Shown here: positions 1 through 14,000 of the stretch, one piece after another | Position numbering within the stretch: the stretch's first letter is position 1 | How the letters are laid out: each line of letters begins with the position of its first letter | Assembly (NCBI RefSeq): GCF_002240415.1 | Contig: NZ_CP020028.1 | Location: forward strand, 3,063,501 to 3,127,500 | Length of the DNA: 64,000 nucleotides | Reading direction: 5' to 3' | From: Paenibacillus kribbensis | Lineage (GTDB): Bacteria > Bacillota > Bacilli > Paenibacillales > Paenibacillaceae | The notes under the pieces: generated by a model | What the model saw: only the letters and a program-made list of their open reading frames with translations | What the model was told of the DNA's origin: nothing | Databases searched by the model: none | Program-made: the position numbers and the translations under genes

Positions 1-516
1 AATATTTTGCATAGATATCGAGGTGTGAATAAGAGGCTTGTCATCCTCGCTGCGTGGAATTTCCAGTCCTTCGGTATAGCTCCAAAAGGGAATATTTTGG
101 TGTTCAATCGCTTCGCTGACAGAGGTTTTGATTAGAGCCAGCAAAGTTTTGAAGGATGTGGTGGAATCCAGCGTGTTTTTTAGTAAAAGTAGATGATTGA
201 TCGGCTTTGTTGCACTGTTGCCAGATTTGGCTACCGGAATGCCCAGCAGCACACGTTCCTCACCTGTGTATTTATGTAATAGGCTTTCTACTCCAGCCAG
301 CAGAACCATAAACACTGCCCATGGAGCGCCACCTGTTATAGAGGATATTCGCCCGGAAATTTCAGATGGAAATGTGAGCGTGTACGTATGGGAATTTGAA
401 TTCGTTGTATTTGCATCCTTGGATACGTTGTTGGTATATGGCAGGCAAATGATATGATCCTCAGGTTCCAGCTTATGACTCCAGTAATTTTTTTCCTTCT
501 CAAATAAGGCTTTCAT
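1..516 (-). CDS. triE: Second NRPS of the cluster, 5' end only (triE-like)
   Basis: The frame stays open from an ATG at 514-516 to the window edge, giving 172 codons without a stop. A GGAGGG ribosome binding site lies 5 nt upstream. The protein does not start with a normal C or A domain. It starts inside the second half of a condensation domain: the opening FEKEKNYW corresponds to the segment after the HHxxxDG motif of other C domains, and it continues with LLHKYTGEE, TSFKTLLALIK and SEAIEHQNIPFW. No HHxxxDG is present, so this piece cannot form peptide bonds by itself. The gene lies 179 nt downstream of triD. By analogy with tridecaptin it should add the last residues and release the peptide, but none of that part is visible. 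The name is inferred from gene order. Confidence 0.8.
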   Translation of the reverse strand, partial: MKALFEKEKNYWSHKLEPEDHIICLPYTNNVSKDANTTNSNSHTYTLTFPSEISGRISSITGGAPWAVFMVLLAGVESLLHKYTGEERVLLGIPVAKSGNSATKPINHLLLLKNTLDSTTSFKTLLALIKTSVSEAIEHQNIPFWSYTEGLEIPRSEDDKPLIHTSISMQNI

Positions 517-621
517 GACATCCCTCCTGCTTCATAGGGTCGTACCCCGGTTGGAATGGTGCTTTGATGCGTAATTGAGCGTTGTTACGTAAATGAACAT
601 GGTGTTGGAAAAATAATACTT

Positions 622-658
622 TGCAGGCAAGGGCAGCGGACAAGCGCCGCCCCCTGCA
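622..658 (-). terminator. Hairpin in the triD-triE gap
   Basis: On the minus strand, 37 nt after the triD stop codon, TGCAGG...CCTGCA flanks an inner GC-rich GGCGGCG/CGCTGCC pairing. The hairpin is followed by a T-rich run (AAGTATTATTTTT). It looks like a rho-independent terminator or attenuator placed between two genes that must work together, so partial read-through is the likely role. The other 140 nt of the gap show only the triE ribosome binding site. Confidence 0.5.
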
Positions 659-695
659 CACACAAAGTGAAATCATTGCATTTTAGAAAACGGAT

Positions 696-2051
696 TTAGA
701 AAACAAAGTCGATGGAATCCGGTGAAAAGCCTTCTGGCTGCTCGTTCGAGCTCACCTGAATATCGCTTAACAGCAAATCTGAATTTGCCCCAACCTGTGA
801 CAGAATCGCTAACAAATCTTCCGTTAATCGTTCAATAGCCTCTGCCCCAAACAGCTTCGTGCAATATTCAAAGGAACCCTTGATCACCCCGTCTTCATCA
901 CTCATGGATAAGGTCAAATCGAATTTGGAGATACTGTGCTCCTGAACATACGGACTGAAGGACAAGGTCTCAAGCTTCGCTTCCTGCGACTCCGTATTTT
1001 GCAGCACAAACATCGTGTCAAACAATGGGTTGCGGCTTGCATCCCGTGCTACATCGAGTTTTTCCACCAACTCTTCAAGTGGATAATCCTGATGCTCGAA
1101 GGCTTGCAGCGTACGATCTCTGGCTTCCAGCAGGTAGCTGTGGAACGTTTGGCTGCCCTTCGGCTGATGCCGGATCGCTAGCGTATTGACGAACATTCCG
1201 ATCAGTGGCTCCAGCTCAGGCAGCAAGCGGCCTGCTACCGGAGTACCGATGATCAAATCGTCCTGACCGCTGTACTTGGACAGCAGAACGGTGTAGGCGC
1301 TCAAAAGTACCATGTACAGCGTGCTTCCGGTCTGTGCCACCATTCGATGCAGCTGCTCGGATACATTCGGATCAACTGTAAATTCATACAGCGCACCCTC
1401 GAAGCTGCGGGCAGCAGGTCTCGGATAAGCAATCGGCAGATCCAGTACCGGTAATTCTCCGGCTAAATGCTCCAGCCAGAAGTGTTCCCGACGTTGGTAT
1501 GACTCGCGCTGCATTTCCTGCTGCTGCCACACGGCATAATCCTTGTACTGAATTTGCAATGGCTCCAATTCCCGTCCCTCGTACAGCTGTACCAGTTCCT
1601 GCACGATATTGTTAGACGATACTCCATCCGAAATGATATGGTGCATGTCGTACATCAAAACGTGGCGCTCCGGTCCGGTTTGAATGAGGCGAACACGCAG
1701 CAGCGGTGCCTGCCGAAGATCAAAGCTGCGTACAAAAGACTCGATATACGCTTCGGTTTCGGATTCATCCACCTGCAGGCGCTCTACTGCAAACTCAACC
1801 TGATCGTAAACCCGCTGAACGACCTCGCCTTCCACCATCTCAAAGGAAGTCCGCAGCGTTTCATGACGGGCAATTAACTGGGTGAACGCATCCTCCAGCC
1901 GATCTGCCTGAAGCGGCCCTTCTACCGTTAACACACCCGGCATGTTGTAGCTGACATCCCCACCTTCCAGATGGCTTAGGATGTACAGCCGTTTTTGAGC
2001 CGAAGAAACTGGATAGTACGCCTGTTTCGCCGCAGCAGGGATCACCGTATA
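696..2051 (-). other. TriD terminal orphan C domain
   Basis: After the T domain of module 10 comes a full LCL condensation domain ([40 protein letters not shown]). The protein then stops with an acidic tail ending SIDFVF. No A domain follows, so the condensation step for residue 11 is encoded here and its A-T partner must sit on the next protein, which begins with half a C domain. Confidence 0.85.
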
Positions 2052-5000
2052 GGTGTCTGTCCCGTGCGCAGCTATGAGCTGGGCTTGCTGCTCAATCGTA
2101 AAGTGCTGGAACACCTCACGCAGTGTAATCCGGCTGTCCAGTTCCTGGTGGATTTTGGCCACCAGCGTCGTTGCCCGCAGAGAGTGTCCACCCATGTCGA
2201 AGAATGAGTCGGTGACGCCTACGCTGGACAACTTCAATACATCCTGCCAGATTTGAGCAAGCTTGGCTTCCAGCGGCGTCCGCGGCGCAACGTACTCCAT
2301 GCCTCCTTCGAGGCGTGCTTCCGGCGCTGGCAGCGCTCTGCGGTCGATTTTTCCGCTTGGCGTCAGCGGGAATCGATCCATCTGTACGACATACGTCGGG
2401 ATCATGTAATCCGGCAGCTTCGGCTGCAGCGCGTTCCGCAGCTCCGGCAAACTCAGTGACGCTGAGGCTACGATGTAGGCACACAGGTCCTTGTGCCCGT
2501 CTTCGCTTTCCCATGCGGTCACCACGGCTTTCTGGATGCCGTCCACGGTCAGCAGCTGCGCTTCCACCTCGCCCAGCTCGATCCGGTAGCCCCGGATTTT
2601 CACCTGGTGGTCGACCCGGCCCAGATACTCAATGCTGCCGTCAGGCAGCCAGCGTGCCAGGTCGCCCGTCCGGTACATCCGGTTCGCGTGAGTGGTGCCC
2701 GTTTGTTCGGCTGTTGCCGCATCGGCAAACGGATTCGGGATGAACTTCTCTGCCGTCAGTTCTGGCAGGTTCAGGTATCCTCGTCCGACTCCGGCACCCC
2801 CGATATAGAGCTCGCCCACGATACCAATCGGTACCAGTTGCTGCTTGGTATTCAAGATGTACACGGACAGATTCGGAAGCGGTGTTCCGATGGATACCGT
2901 GTGTTCCCCTTTTTCCAGCAGCACGTTCAGGCTTTCCACATCTTCAATCGTATAAGTGGTTGCATCTACCGTCGTTTCAGTCGGACCATACACGTTGGTA
3001 ATGACCGGACGATACTTGGACCACTTGTGCAGAAGCCCGTGAACCAGTGACACAGGCAACGCTTCGCCGCCGATCAGGTAATGCTTCACTTCCGGCGCTT
3101 CCGTCACGTTGACGGTCTCGTTCAAGATATGCAGGTGCGCAGGTGTGCCGTCCGACAGGTCAATCCGGTGCGTACGGTAGTAGCCGATCAATTGCTCTCC
3201 GTTCAGGCTGACGTCACGGGATATCACATGCAAAGTGTGGCCTAACAGCAGGCTGGCAAAGATTTGCTTCACCGAGGCGTCAAATACAAATGCTGACAGC
3301 CATGCCACTTGAAGCGGCTGTTCATAGCGGCTGTACACCCGCTCGGATAAAGCATCCACCAGATTGCTGACACTGCCCTGCTCAATCATGACCCCTTTCG
3401 GCTGACCAGTGGTTCCTGACGTGTAGATCATATAGGCCAGATTATGGGGAGCAGCGACAGGGCTCAGGTTGCTCGCATCCTGTCCCGCCAGCCCAGCCTG
3501 CACGTCCTCATCGTCAAGGACTATAGGGCATACGGTGGACGGCAAGCTGAGCGATAGTTGGGCAATGTGGCTCGTAATCACGACCTGTGCCCCACTGTCT
3601 TGGAGCATGTAGTCAATCCGTTCCTGCGGATACATGAGATCCATCGGCACATACGCGCCTCCGGCCTTGAGTACCCCCAGAATGCTCACCAGGATATCCG
3701 CGGAACGTTCCAGCAAGATCCCTACCGGTTGATCGGCGTGAACTCCTTCCGCCTGCAGCACACGAGCCAATCGGTTCGCCCGTTCATTCAGCTCGGCGTA
3801 GGTCAGGGACGTATCCTCGCATACTACCGCTACCCGCTCAGGGCTGCGCTGCGCTTGCTCTTCGAACCGTTCGCTCAGCAAACGATCCTGCGCCTGTCCG
3901 TGCCCGGCTCCACGCATGCTATGCGCCTGCGGATCGTTGAACACGCTCAGAATCTGTTCGCTTTCTTCCGCCGTAATCAGTTCGATTTCGCCCAGCTTCA
4001 CATCCGGATTCGCCGCCACAGCTTCAGCCAGCTGGATGAAGTGGCGTGTCATCCGTTCCACGGTTTCGCGCTGGTACAATGCGGTTGCATATTGCAAGCC
4101 GAACTGGATGCCTGTTTCTTCCTCACTCGCTTCCAGCGTCAGATCAAACTTCGCTGGCGTTTGCTCCAATCCGTATGGACGGAAGCTTAGGTTCGCCAAC
4201 TGCAGCTCGCCTTCCTCGGTCGTTTGCAGCGTAAACATCGTATCGAACAGCGGGTTGCGGCTCATATCCCGCTTCACGTTCAGCTTTTCCACCAGCTCCT
4301 CAAACGGATAGTCCTGGTGCTCATAAGCTTGCAGCGCACGAACTTTCACTTCTTCCAAATAGCTGCGGAAGCTTTGCTCTGCCGTTGGATAGTTCCGCAA
4401 TGCCAGCGTGCCGACGAACATTCCGATGATTGGCTCCAGGTCTGCATGCGGCCGTCCGGCTATCGGCGTACCGACTACAATATCCTCTTGGCCGGTGTAT
4501 TGATGCAAGAGCGCGGTGTACGCCGCCAGCAGCACCATATACAGCGTGGAGCCAGTCTGTGCCGCCAGTTCTTTCAGGCGCTCGCTGACTTCTCGTTCCA
4601 GTCCGAATACGACCGTATCTCCTGTCGTATTCCGTACCGCCGGACGTGCAAAGTCTGTCGGTAAATCCAGCACAGGCAGCTCGCCCCGGAAGGTATCCAG
4701 CCAATACGCTTCCTGACGCTGCATCCACTCCTGATGGGCTTCGCTTTGCTGCCATACCGCATAGTCTTTGTACTGAATCCGCATGGGTGACAGTTCTTCG
4801 CCGTCATACAAGCGGACAAATTCATCGGTCAGTACCCCCATGGACACCCCATCAGAGACGATGTGGTGCATATCCAGCATGAGCAGATGCTGCGGTTCTT
4901 GCTCCGGTCCTTGTACGCCCAGATCCGCCACGCCTACCCGCAGCAGCGGAGCGGTCTGCAGATCGAACGGACGGACGAAGCGCCGTACCAGCTCTCGCGT

Positions 5001-8000
5001 TTCTGGGGTGACTACCATGTCTGCAGACGTGTCTGCATGCACAGTCGTATCTCCTGCCTGTACCTTCGTATACTCCACCGCAAACGGCACGTTATCCTCA
5101 ACCCACTGCATCGGCTCACCGTCCACCAGGGTAAAGCGGGTACGCAAGGTCGCATGGCGGGCGATCAGTTGACCGAACACGTTCTCCACTCGCTTCACAT
5201 CCAGCGGACCACTTACATGCAGCACCGACGGCATGTTGTAGTTCACATCATTCGGGTCGAACTGATGCAGCACATACAGTCGTTTTTGCGCCGAGGACAG
5301 CGGGTAGAAGCTGCGCCCTTCCGTCACCGGAATGGATGCATACGCCACTTGATCCTGGCTTTCCAGCACAGCTGCCAGCTGTTCAATCGTTGGTGCTTCA
5401 AAAATGCTGCGCAATGGAAGCGGCTTGTTCAGCTCCTTGTGAATCTTCGAGGCCAGCGTTGTCGCCCGCAGCGAATGTCCGCCAATCTCGAAGAAGTTCT
5501 CCTTCACGCCGACCTGCGCGAGACCCAGCACATCCTGCCAAATTTGCGCCAGCTTCGCTTCCACCCACGTCCGCGGTGCAACATAGTCGGCTCCGCTTTG
5601 CAGGCTGCCTTCCGGTGCTGGCAGGGCCTTGCGGTCGATCTTGCCGTTTGGTGTCAGCGGCATCTGCTCCAGCTGTATCAAATATGAAGGCACCATGTAA
5701 TTTGGCAGTTCCTCGCCCAGCAAACCACGCAGCTCGCCTGCACTCACTTCCCGCTCGGCCACATAGTACGCCACCAGTTGGTTTTGCCCCTGCTCATCTG
5801 CCTGTGCCAGTACGATGACCTCTTGGACGTCTTCCACTTTCAGAATTTGGGCCTCGACCTCGCCCAGCTCGATCCGGTAACCCCGGATTTTCACCTGATG
5901 GTCGATCCGGCCCAGGTATTCGATGTTGCCATCCGGCATCCATCTCGCCAAGTCACCTGTGCGGTACATCCGCTCATAGCCCACTTCTCCAGCCGCAAAC
6001 GGATTCGGTACAAATTTCTCGGCCGTCAGCTCTGGGCGATTCAGATAACCACGGGCCAGTCCTAAACCAGACGCGCACAGCTCACCCGCTACGCCCACCG
6101 GCGCCAAATGTCCATGTACATCCACCATGTATACCCGGTGATTCGGCATAGGGCGCCCGATGGAAATCAGCTGTCCTGCTCTTGCGTCTTCGGACACCGA
6201 CCAGGCCGACGTCGCCACCGAATTTTCGGTTGGACCGTAGCCGTTGTAGTATGCTACCTGATCCTTCCACTTGTATATCAGTTCTGTGGAAGTGGCTGAG
6301 CCCGCCGTGACCAGAATACGCAGGCTTGGCATCTGTTCCGGCTCCAGATATACCGCATAGGTCGGCGGCAATGTCGCCACCGTAATTTGATGTTCTGACA
6401 TGTACTGCTCGAATCTCTCATAGTTCAAAATCGTCTCTGACGTTGGCACATACAATGTGGCTCCGCTGAACAGCGCCATGAAGATTTCCCAGCAAGCCGC
6501 ATCGAACGAGTAGCTGGCGAACAGCAGTGCATGATCCGATGTACTAATCCCAAAATCCTGATCAAAATACGTTTTGAGATTGCATAGCCCGCGATGCTCC
6601 AGCATAACGCCCTTCGGCTGCCCCGTCGTACCCGACGTATAAATCACATACGCCAGATCGTTTGGACCGGACAACGGCTCCAGATTGGAACCATCCTCGT
6701 GATACACATCCTGCTCCCCATCCAGCGCCAGCACATTGCCGTCAAAAGCCGCTTTGTCCACCAGATGGCTTTGTGTTAACAACAGCTCTGCCCCCGAGTC
6801 GTCCAGCATGTAGCGGATACGCTCCTCTGGATACGTCGGATCGATAGGGACATACGCGCCTCCGGCCTTCAGAATCCCGAAGATGCCCACGATCATGTCC
6901 ACCGAGCGCTCGGTCATCAGACCCACCAAACGATCCTTCGTTACACCCTGACTGCGCAAGGTACGAGCCAGGCGATTCGCACGTTCATTCAGCTCGCGAT
7001 AGCTCAGCAGCTCTCCTTCGAAGAACAACGCTGCCTGCTCCGGTGTCTCTGCGGCTTGCGCCTCGAACAAGCCGTGAATCGTTTGCTCGCTTGGATAGTC
7101 GGCGGCTGTATCTCCCCATACGCCCAGAATTTGCTCACGCTCCTGCTCGCTTAACACATCCAGCTCATACACCCGAATGTCTGGCTTCGCTGCCACCTGC
7201 TCCAGCAGTTGCACCAGATGACCCTGAACCCGTTCAACAGCTTCACGATCATACAGCTTCGCATTGTATTCGAATCGGATTTTCATCGCTTCCTGCGGCA
7301 TGACGACCAGATTGAAATCATAGTTGGTCTGTTCAATCATACCTGCATTGCTAATTTCAAAATCCGAATCTGCGCCTTCGCCAAGCTGCTCAACCTGTTC
7401 CTCCACCGGATAGTTTTCGAACACGATGATGTGGTTGATCAGGTCTTGCTTTTGCTCGGTCAAGGCTTGAATTTCATACAGCGGATACGTTTCATAAGCC
7501 TGGGATGCCAACGCCTGCTTCTGATTTGCTCTGATCATGTCTGCAAATGTATCCTCAGCCCCACTGCGGATACGTACTGGAATGGTGTTAATGAACAAGC
7601 CCACCATATTTTCGATACCCGGAATGTCAGCCGGACGGCCAGACACTACGCCGCCAAAAACAGCGTCGTCACTACCGTTGTACTTTTGAAGCAGCAAGCC
7701 CCATGCCGTTTGCAGCAATGTATTCATGGTCACGTGGTGCTGCTTGGCAACCATTTCAATGCGTCCTGTCAAGTTCTTGCCCAGATCGCACAGCACATGC
7801 TCAAATTGCGCACCGTCCGCTTTCACGCCTGCTTTTCCGGCCGGAATCGAAGTTTGCTGATCATAGTCGAGCAAATAATCCTTCCAGTATGAAGATGCAG
7901 CCTCTACATCCTGTGCTTCCAGCCACTCAATATACTGACTGTATGGAGTAACCGGGGCAAGCTTTGGTTCTCTGTGCTCCACGGCTGCAAAATAAGCCTC

Positions 8001-11000
8001 AAACACCTCATCCGTTACCAGCGCCACACACCAGCCATCCATCAAGATGTGATGAGAGCTCCACACAAAATAATAATTCTCGTCACCTGTTCGTAAAATC
8101 GCCACGCGCATCAACGCATCCCGGGACAAATCGAATCCGGCTGCCTTGTCCTTGCGAATAAATTCCTTCACATACGCGTCCCGTTCCCGATCATCCAGAT
8201 GACGCAGATCTTCACATCGGAAACCAATATCCTTGCGGCGGAAAATGACCTGCACAGGCTCATCCTGCCAGCCGCTGTAGAAATTAGCTCTAAAAATCTC
8301 ATGCCGCTGCGCCAAACGATTCAAGCTGTCTTGGAAAACATCCACTTGGAAGCGTCCGCGCAGATCAAATGTCGTTTGTTCAAAATAAGCACCTGAATCT
8401 GCATCCATCAGACTATGGAACAACATGCCTTTTTGCATCGGTGTCAACGCATATACATTTTCCAGCTCGCCAATGTCGCGAGTTCGCTCTATCAGTTGGT
8501 CCAACTCGGCCATCGTTACATTTTTAAGCATGACATCGCTTGGAGTCAGTTCCTGCTGTTTGCGGCTTACGCAATGCGTAATGATTTCCTGCAAGCTGGT
8601 TCTCAACTCTTCGGCTAGCTGCTCCATCGTTTCACGACGGTATTCCTGATTGCTGTAGCTGATCGTCAATTGTAGTTCGCCTTCTGAAATCAGTCCGTTC
8701 ATGTCCAGCGCGTATGATCTTGCCGCATGTGGGCTAAGCACTGCACCGCTTGCGTAGGGAGATACACCAATGATTTGGTTTTGCAAATCTTGATCAAATT
8801 GTCCCAAATAGTTAAAGCTGATTTCCGGTTCGGTTGCAAAGCTCGCATGCTCACGTGCTGCGGACAGGTATCTCAAAATACCGTAGCCGATGCCCTTTTG
8901 CGGAATGCGGCGCAATCCTTCCTTCACATTTTTGATGCGCTGTGCAAGGTCTTGCCCCGTGCTCATATCCAGCACAACCGGGAATTGAGTCGTAAACCAG
9001 CCAACGGTGCGCGTAATATCCAGCTCTGGCAAAATGGACTCCCGTCCATGGCCTTCCAGGTTGACGAGCACTCGTTCAATGCCCGCCCAGCGTTGAATAG
9101 CCATTCCCAATGCGGCTAGCAACAAATCGTTCATGTCCGTGTTGTAGGCACGATGCGCCTGTTTTAACAGCTGCTCCGTTTCCTGTGCTGTCCACGTGGC
9201 AGTAATGATCTCACTGTCCTTATTCAAGGAATATGGCTGTGGCTGGTCTTTTGGAAGCGGCTCATATACACCCTGTTCGATTTCCTGCCAGAACGCGAGT
9301 TCTGCTGCCACTGCCGAACCGTTCGCATATCGTGACTGCTCATCGGCCCAGGTGCGGAACGAATCCGTTTTGTGCGGAAGACGAATCGCTTGTCCATTCA
9401 ATGCCTGCTCATAGGCTGTCGCAATATCCTCGAACAAAATGCGCCAGGATACGCCGTCCACTACTAAGTGATGGATAGCAATCAGCAAATGATCTCCATC
9501 CGGGCAACGGAACAGCCCAAGCTTCACCAGCGGTCCTTCGCTCAAATGAATTCCGGCTTGAATTTCGTTCGCTTTGGCCTCAATCGTCACAGACACCTCA
9601 GCCTCATTGCTGAAATCTGCCCGTTCCAGCGTATACAGCTCACCCTCACCAATTGCACGGTTCCAGGCTTCATATCCCTGCTCGGCAGGTCGGAAAATCG
9701 TACGCAGCGCGTCGTGATGGCTAATAATCTGATCCATCGCCGTGCGAAGTGCCGTTTCATCAAAACCGTCCTTGCTATACAGCATGATGGACTGGTTATG
9801 ATGATGAGCTTCCGCCAGGTTCTGCTCAAAGAACCATTGTTGAACAGGTGTCAGCTCCACAGCGCCCACCACTTCGCTCTGATCCGCCAATCTTGTCACA
9901 GATTGGACTTTCAGCGCCAATGCAGACAGCATTGGATTGCTGAACAGGTCCTTCATGTCCAGTCGATAGCCTGCTTGCAGCAAGCGGGACGATACCTGCA
10001 GCGCCTTGATCGAATCGCCGCCCAATTCGAAGAAGTTATCCTGCGTGCCTACCGCTTCCACGCCGAGCACCCCGGCCCATACCGAAGCCAGTACCTGCTC
10101 GACCGTGGTACGCGGTGCCACATAGGCTGCGCCCGTATGGATGCTGCCTTCCGGCTCCGGCAAGGCCTTGCGGTCGATTTTGCCGTTGCTGGTCAGCGGG
10201 ATCGCGTCCAGACGCATCAGGCGTGCTGGCACCATGTGTGCTGGCAGCCCGGCTTCCAGCTGTGCCTGTACCTCCTCCAGCCGCAGCTCCGCTTCTCCGG
10301 TAATGTATCCGCACAGATATTTGTGCCCATGCTCATCTGTCCGGTCGATCACCACCGCTTGACGCACACCCGACACCCGCTGGATCGCCGTTTCAATCTC
10401 GCCCAGTTCGATCCGGTAGCCCCGGATTTTGACCTGATAGTCCATCCGGCCGATAAAGTCCACATTCCCGTCCGGCATCCACCGCGCCAAATCGCCTGTG
10501 CGGTACAGCCGTTCACCCGGTACGTACGGGTTCGCCACGAATTTCTCGGCCGTCAGGTCCGCACGGTTCAGGTAGCCCCGTGCTACCCCGGCTCCGCCAA
10601 TGCACAGCTCGCCCAGCACGCCGATCGGCACCGGATTCAGCTGGCTGTCCACGATGTAGAAGCGGGCATTGAGCCACGCCTGACCAATCGGCACACTGCC
10701 GCTGCCTGGCAGCTTCGACAGCTCTTCGTCGTAGAAGCTGGAGTCAATCGCCGCTTCCGTAACGCCATAGCTGTTAATGATGCGCATATCCGCGCCAAAT
10801 CGTTCCTGCAGCACCCGATAATCCGTTACGCTGCAGCTGTCCGAGCTGGTAATGAGCAATTCCAGGCTGCTCATGTCCAGTCCGTGTTCATGCACATGCT
10901 GCATGAACGGTACAATCAGGGCCGGTGTCGATTCGAACACCGTAATCTGATAGTCGCGAATCCAGCCATACAGACGGCTTGGATCAATCCGGTCGTCTTT

Positions 11001-14000
11001 CGGGCAGATGACCATCGTGCCACCGTTATAGAGCGCCCGTGCGATATCACCGACGAACACGTCGAAGGAGAAGCTCGCCAGTTGCAGCAGCCGTACCGGG
11101 AACTGGCTAAGACGGTAATCTCGGCGATACGCCGCAGCCGTATTCACCAGGCTGCGATGCTCGATCATGACGCCCTTCGGACGTCCCGTTGTACCCGAGG
11201 TATAAATCACATACGCCAAATCCTGCGGCTCGTTGATGTGCTCGATATCCGTGGCATCCCCGGTGTACAGCGACTCATCGTCCAGCGCCAGCACCGTATG
11301 CAGGCGCAGTACAGCCGCGGATTCGGACGCTGCTTCACGGTTAGATAGCGAAGCTGATGTTAAAGGACTCAGGTCTCCATGGAGAGCATCTTGTTCCATC
11401 GCCTCAGCGCTAACCGCCGTTTCCAGTTGCCCCTTAGACTTCCCTCTGGCCAAGGCCCACACGCTTTCCTCCAGCCATGCCTGAGCACGCTCCTGCAAGC
11501 CGATTTGGGTCAGCAGCACCGTCGCCCCGCTGTCCTCCAGCATAAAGCGGATTCGCTCCGACGGATAATCGGCATCCAAAGGCACATACGCGCCTCCGGC
11601 CTTCCATACCGCCAGTACGCCGACCAGCATGTCCACCGAACGTTCACTCAAAATACCGACAATCGACTCGCGTCCAATGCCTTCATTCCGCAATCTGCGG
11701 GCCAATTGGTTCGCACGCTCGTTCAGTTCACGGTACGTTAGCTGCTCCTCCTCGTACACAACCGCCACATGGTCCGGTACAAGCTGCGCCTGTTCCTCCA
11801 CATAGACATGGAACAAGGATTCTGCTTCAACAGCTGCAACATCCGTTACCCCCACACCTCCAAAACCGTAGATGATTGCTGCTTTTTCCTCAACGGTTAC
11901 CATATCCAAGGCTGCCAGCGGCTGCTGCGGATGAAGCGTAATTGCACGAACGAGCTCGGTAAAATGCTTGGCCAATCGCTCGATGGTCTCAGGCTTGTAC
12001 AGCGCCGTGCTGTATTCCAGACTGCACAGAATGCCTTCCGGCTGCTCCACTGCATCCAAGGTCAAATCAAATTTGGAAGTATTATTTTCCGTCGGATACG
12101 GCTTAAAGGTCAGACCTTGGAGCTCAAACTCCTGCTGCTCAAATGTTTTCAGCTCAAACATCGTGTCAAATAGCGCATTCCGGCTCGTATCCCGTGTTAA
12201 ATTCAGCTTTTCAACCAGCTCTTCAAAAGGATAGTCCTGATGCTCATAAGCGCTGAGCGCATGTTCTTTGACTTCCTGCAGGTAATCGAGGAACGTTTTG
12301 TCGCCAGACGGATAGTTGCGGATCGCCAGCGTGTTGAGGAATACACCTACCAGATTCTCCAGTTCCGCATGTGGTCGTCCGGCAATCGGTGTTCCGACAA
12401 TAATGTCCTCCTGCCCCGTATACTTATGCAAGAGTGTGCTGTACGCCGCAAGCAGCACCATATACAAGGTCGATCCGGTTTGAGCGGCCAGCTGTTTCAG
12501 CTGTTCGCTGCCCTCTGCGCCAATTGCAAAATCGTATCGGGCTCCTTCCAGACGCTGTACGGCCGGTCTTGCAAAATCCGTTGGCATATCCAGCGCCGGA
12601 ATTTCACCAGCCATCGTCTTCAGCCAATAGCTCTCTTGCTCACGAAGACGGTCACTTTGCATACCCGCATGCTGCCAAACGGCATAGTCCTTGTACTGAA
12701 TACGAAGCGGCGGCAGCTCCTTGCCTTCATACAATTGAGAGAACTCCTGCACGATAATTCCATCAGTAACGCCATCCGCAATAATATGGTGCATGTCATA
12801 GAGCATCACGTGACGTTGCGGTCCGTTTTCCACCAGCTGAACCCGCAGCAGTGGTGCCTGCGCAAGGTCAAATGCGCGTACAAAGTCCAGTGCGTACTGC
12901 TGTGTCTCTTCTTCGCTTGCCTGCACATGCTCCACGTTGAATTCGACGATTGGATCAATCCGTTGAACGACCTCGCCATCCACCATGTCGAAGCTGGTTC
13001 GCAGGGTTTCATGACGGGCAATCAGCTGGCGGAAGGCTTGCTCCAGCCGCATTTTATCCAGGGAACCTTCAATAATCAAAGCTCCCGGCATGTTGTAGCT
13101 AACCTCTCCACCTTCCAGATAACTCAGAACATACATCCGTTTTTGCGCCGAGGAAACCGGATAATATGCGCGCTCCTCCACAACAGGTATGGATGCATAC
13201 GTTTGCTGTGTCTGTTCACCCATCACCTGTACCAATTGCTCGATCGTCGGATGTTGGAAAATATCTCGCAGCGCCAGCTTGTGATGCAGCTCCTGATGAA
13301 TTTTCGCCACCAGGGTTGTCGCGCGCAGAGAATGTCCTCCCACTTCAAAGAAGTTATCCGTAATTCCAATCTGCGGATCATGCAGTACGCTCTGCCAGAT
13401 ACGCACCAGTTGCTCTTCCAGCCGCGTCCGTGGCGCCACGTACTCCCTGTCTACTGCGAGACGTGCTTCCGGTGCAGGCAGGGCCTTGCGGTCAATTTTT
13501 CCGTTCGGGCTCAGCGGCATCTGCTCCAGCTGTACAAAGTAAGACGGAACCATGTAGCTTGGCAGCTCCCGGCTCAGCTCACTTCTCAGCTCGCTAGCAC
13601 CCATCTTCTGCCCGGCCACATAGTACGCCACCATGTGTTTTTGCCCCGTTTCATCTGCACGCGCCATAACGACGGCTTCTCGTACGGACTCCACTTTGAG
13701 CAACTGCGATTCCACCTCGCCCAGCTCGATCCGGTAGCCCCGGATTTTCACCTGATGGTCGATCCGGCCCAAATATTCGATGTTCCCGTCCGGCATCCAT
13801 CTCGCCAAATCGCCTGTCCGGTACATCCGCTCATAGCCGGCTTCGCCACCGGTAAACGGGTCGACAACGAATTTCTCCGCCGTTAATTCCGGACGGTTCA
13901 GATAGCCGCGTGCTACCCCTACACCGCCGATACACAGTTCCCCTGCAACCCCGATCGGCTGCAGTTGCTCTGTGCCTTCCTTCACGATATATAGACGAAT

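Noticed and set aside
9468..11348. 626-codon open frame on the plus strand inside the NRPS
   Set aside because: It is the antisense shadow of modules 7-8. The translation lacks domain motifs and its repeats mirror the A-domain repeats. The 527- and 548-codon frames at 24231-25814 and 12240-13886 are rejected for the same reason.
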